Positions 6,714 through 6,779 of a stretch of DNA of 6,779 bases are shown one piece after another. Within the stretch, counting starts at the first letter, position 1. The number at the start of each line of letters is the position of its first letter. The notes beneath the pieces are model-generated. The model searched no databases. It had not been told where the DNA came from and saw only the letters and a list, made by a program, of their open reading frames with translations. The position numbers were made by a program, and so were the translations under genes. Source of the DNA: Spirochaetales bacterium (lineage in GTDB: Bacteria; Spirochaetota; Spirochaetia; Sphaerochaetales; Sphaerochaetaceae); NCBI GenBank assembly GCA_022771185.1, contig JALFCJ010000158.1, positions 1 to 6,779 on the forward strand, in the 5' to 3' direction.

Positions 6714-6779
6714 GTGAAAGGAGCCTTTTTATATGTTGATGCAGGTAAGGGGCACTATGTTCCTGCCGTTGCGCTTTCT
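6714..6779 (+). CDS. N-terminus of a GT28/MGDG-synthase-like glycosyltransferase, 3'-truncated by the window edge
   Basis: From GTG 6714 the frame stays open for 22 codons to the end of the window. It reads M-K-G-A-F-L-Y-V-D-A-G-K-G-H-Y-V-P-A-V-A-L-S. A beta-strand followed by G-x-G-H-x-x-P-A-x-A-L is the N-terminal signature of GT-B enzymes of the GT28 group: monogalactosyl/processive diacylglycerol glycosyltransferases (MGDG synthase, UgtP) and MurG. The wording lacks the second glycine of MurG's G-G-T-G-G-H, which leans slightly to the MGDG/UgtP side. With 22 residues the exact enzyme stays open. A strong GGAGG 7 nt upstream and the 3-nt gap after the GT2 stop support it as the next gene of the same operon. 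Confidence 0.65.
   Translation, partial: MKGAFLYVDAGKGHYVPAVALS

Overview
The window reads as one strand (+) of a cell-surface glycan or glycolipid assembly locus. It holds five essentially complete or nearly complete genes plus the first 22 codons of a sixth. In order: the 3' part of a GT4 glycosyltransferase (1-687), a Wzx-like polysaccharide flippase (680-2032), a 141-bp intergenic gap with promoter-like sequences, a Wzy/O-antigen-ligase-like membrane protein (2174-3436), an RND/MMPL-family exporter (3429-5834), a GT2 glycosyltransferase (5838-6710), and the start of a GT28/MGDG-synthase-like glycosyltransferase (from GTG 6714, running off the window). No RNA gene, CRISPR array, insertion sequence or attachment site was seen.

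Organism. The base composition is moderately AT-rich (about 40-45 % GC, judged by eye). Arginine is written mostly AGA/AGG and ATA is common for isoleucine. Shine-Dalgarno sequences are clear, starts are ATG with one GTG, and genes overlap or nearly touch, so this is bacterial-style DNA. Inference only: the codon habit, the diacylglycerol-type GT4 motifs and an RND exporter beside glycan genes would fit an AGA-rich anaerobe such as a spirochaete or a Thermotogota member. Nothing in the window proves a taxon.

Layout and working model. The first two genes overlap by 8 bp and form the tail of an upstream operon: a GT4 enzyme whose acceptor-side motif resembles diacylglycerol glucosyltransferases, and a flippase that would move lipid-linked glycan to the outer face of the inner membrane. 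After the gap, a second transcription unit appears to start. It contains a polymerase/ligase-like protein acting on the outer face, an RND exporter that could move a lipid or glycolipid onward, a GT2 enzyme adding a sugar in the cytoplasm, and another nucleotide-sugar glycosyltransferase. These four are joined by an 8-bp overlap, a 3-bp gap and another 3-bp gap, so they are almost certainly co-transcribed.

The most interesting point is the RND/MMPL exporter embedded between a Wzy/WaaL-like protein and glycosyltransferases, with possible lipid-glycosylating enzymes at both ends of the window. This suggests a lipid-anchored surface glycan with a dedicated RND export step. That is a hypothesis from gene order, not something the sequence demonstrates.
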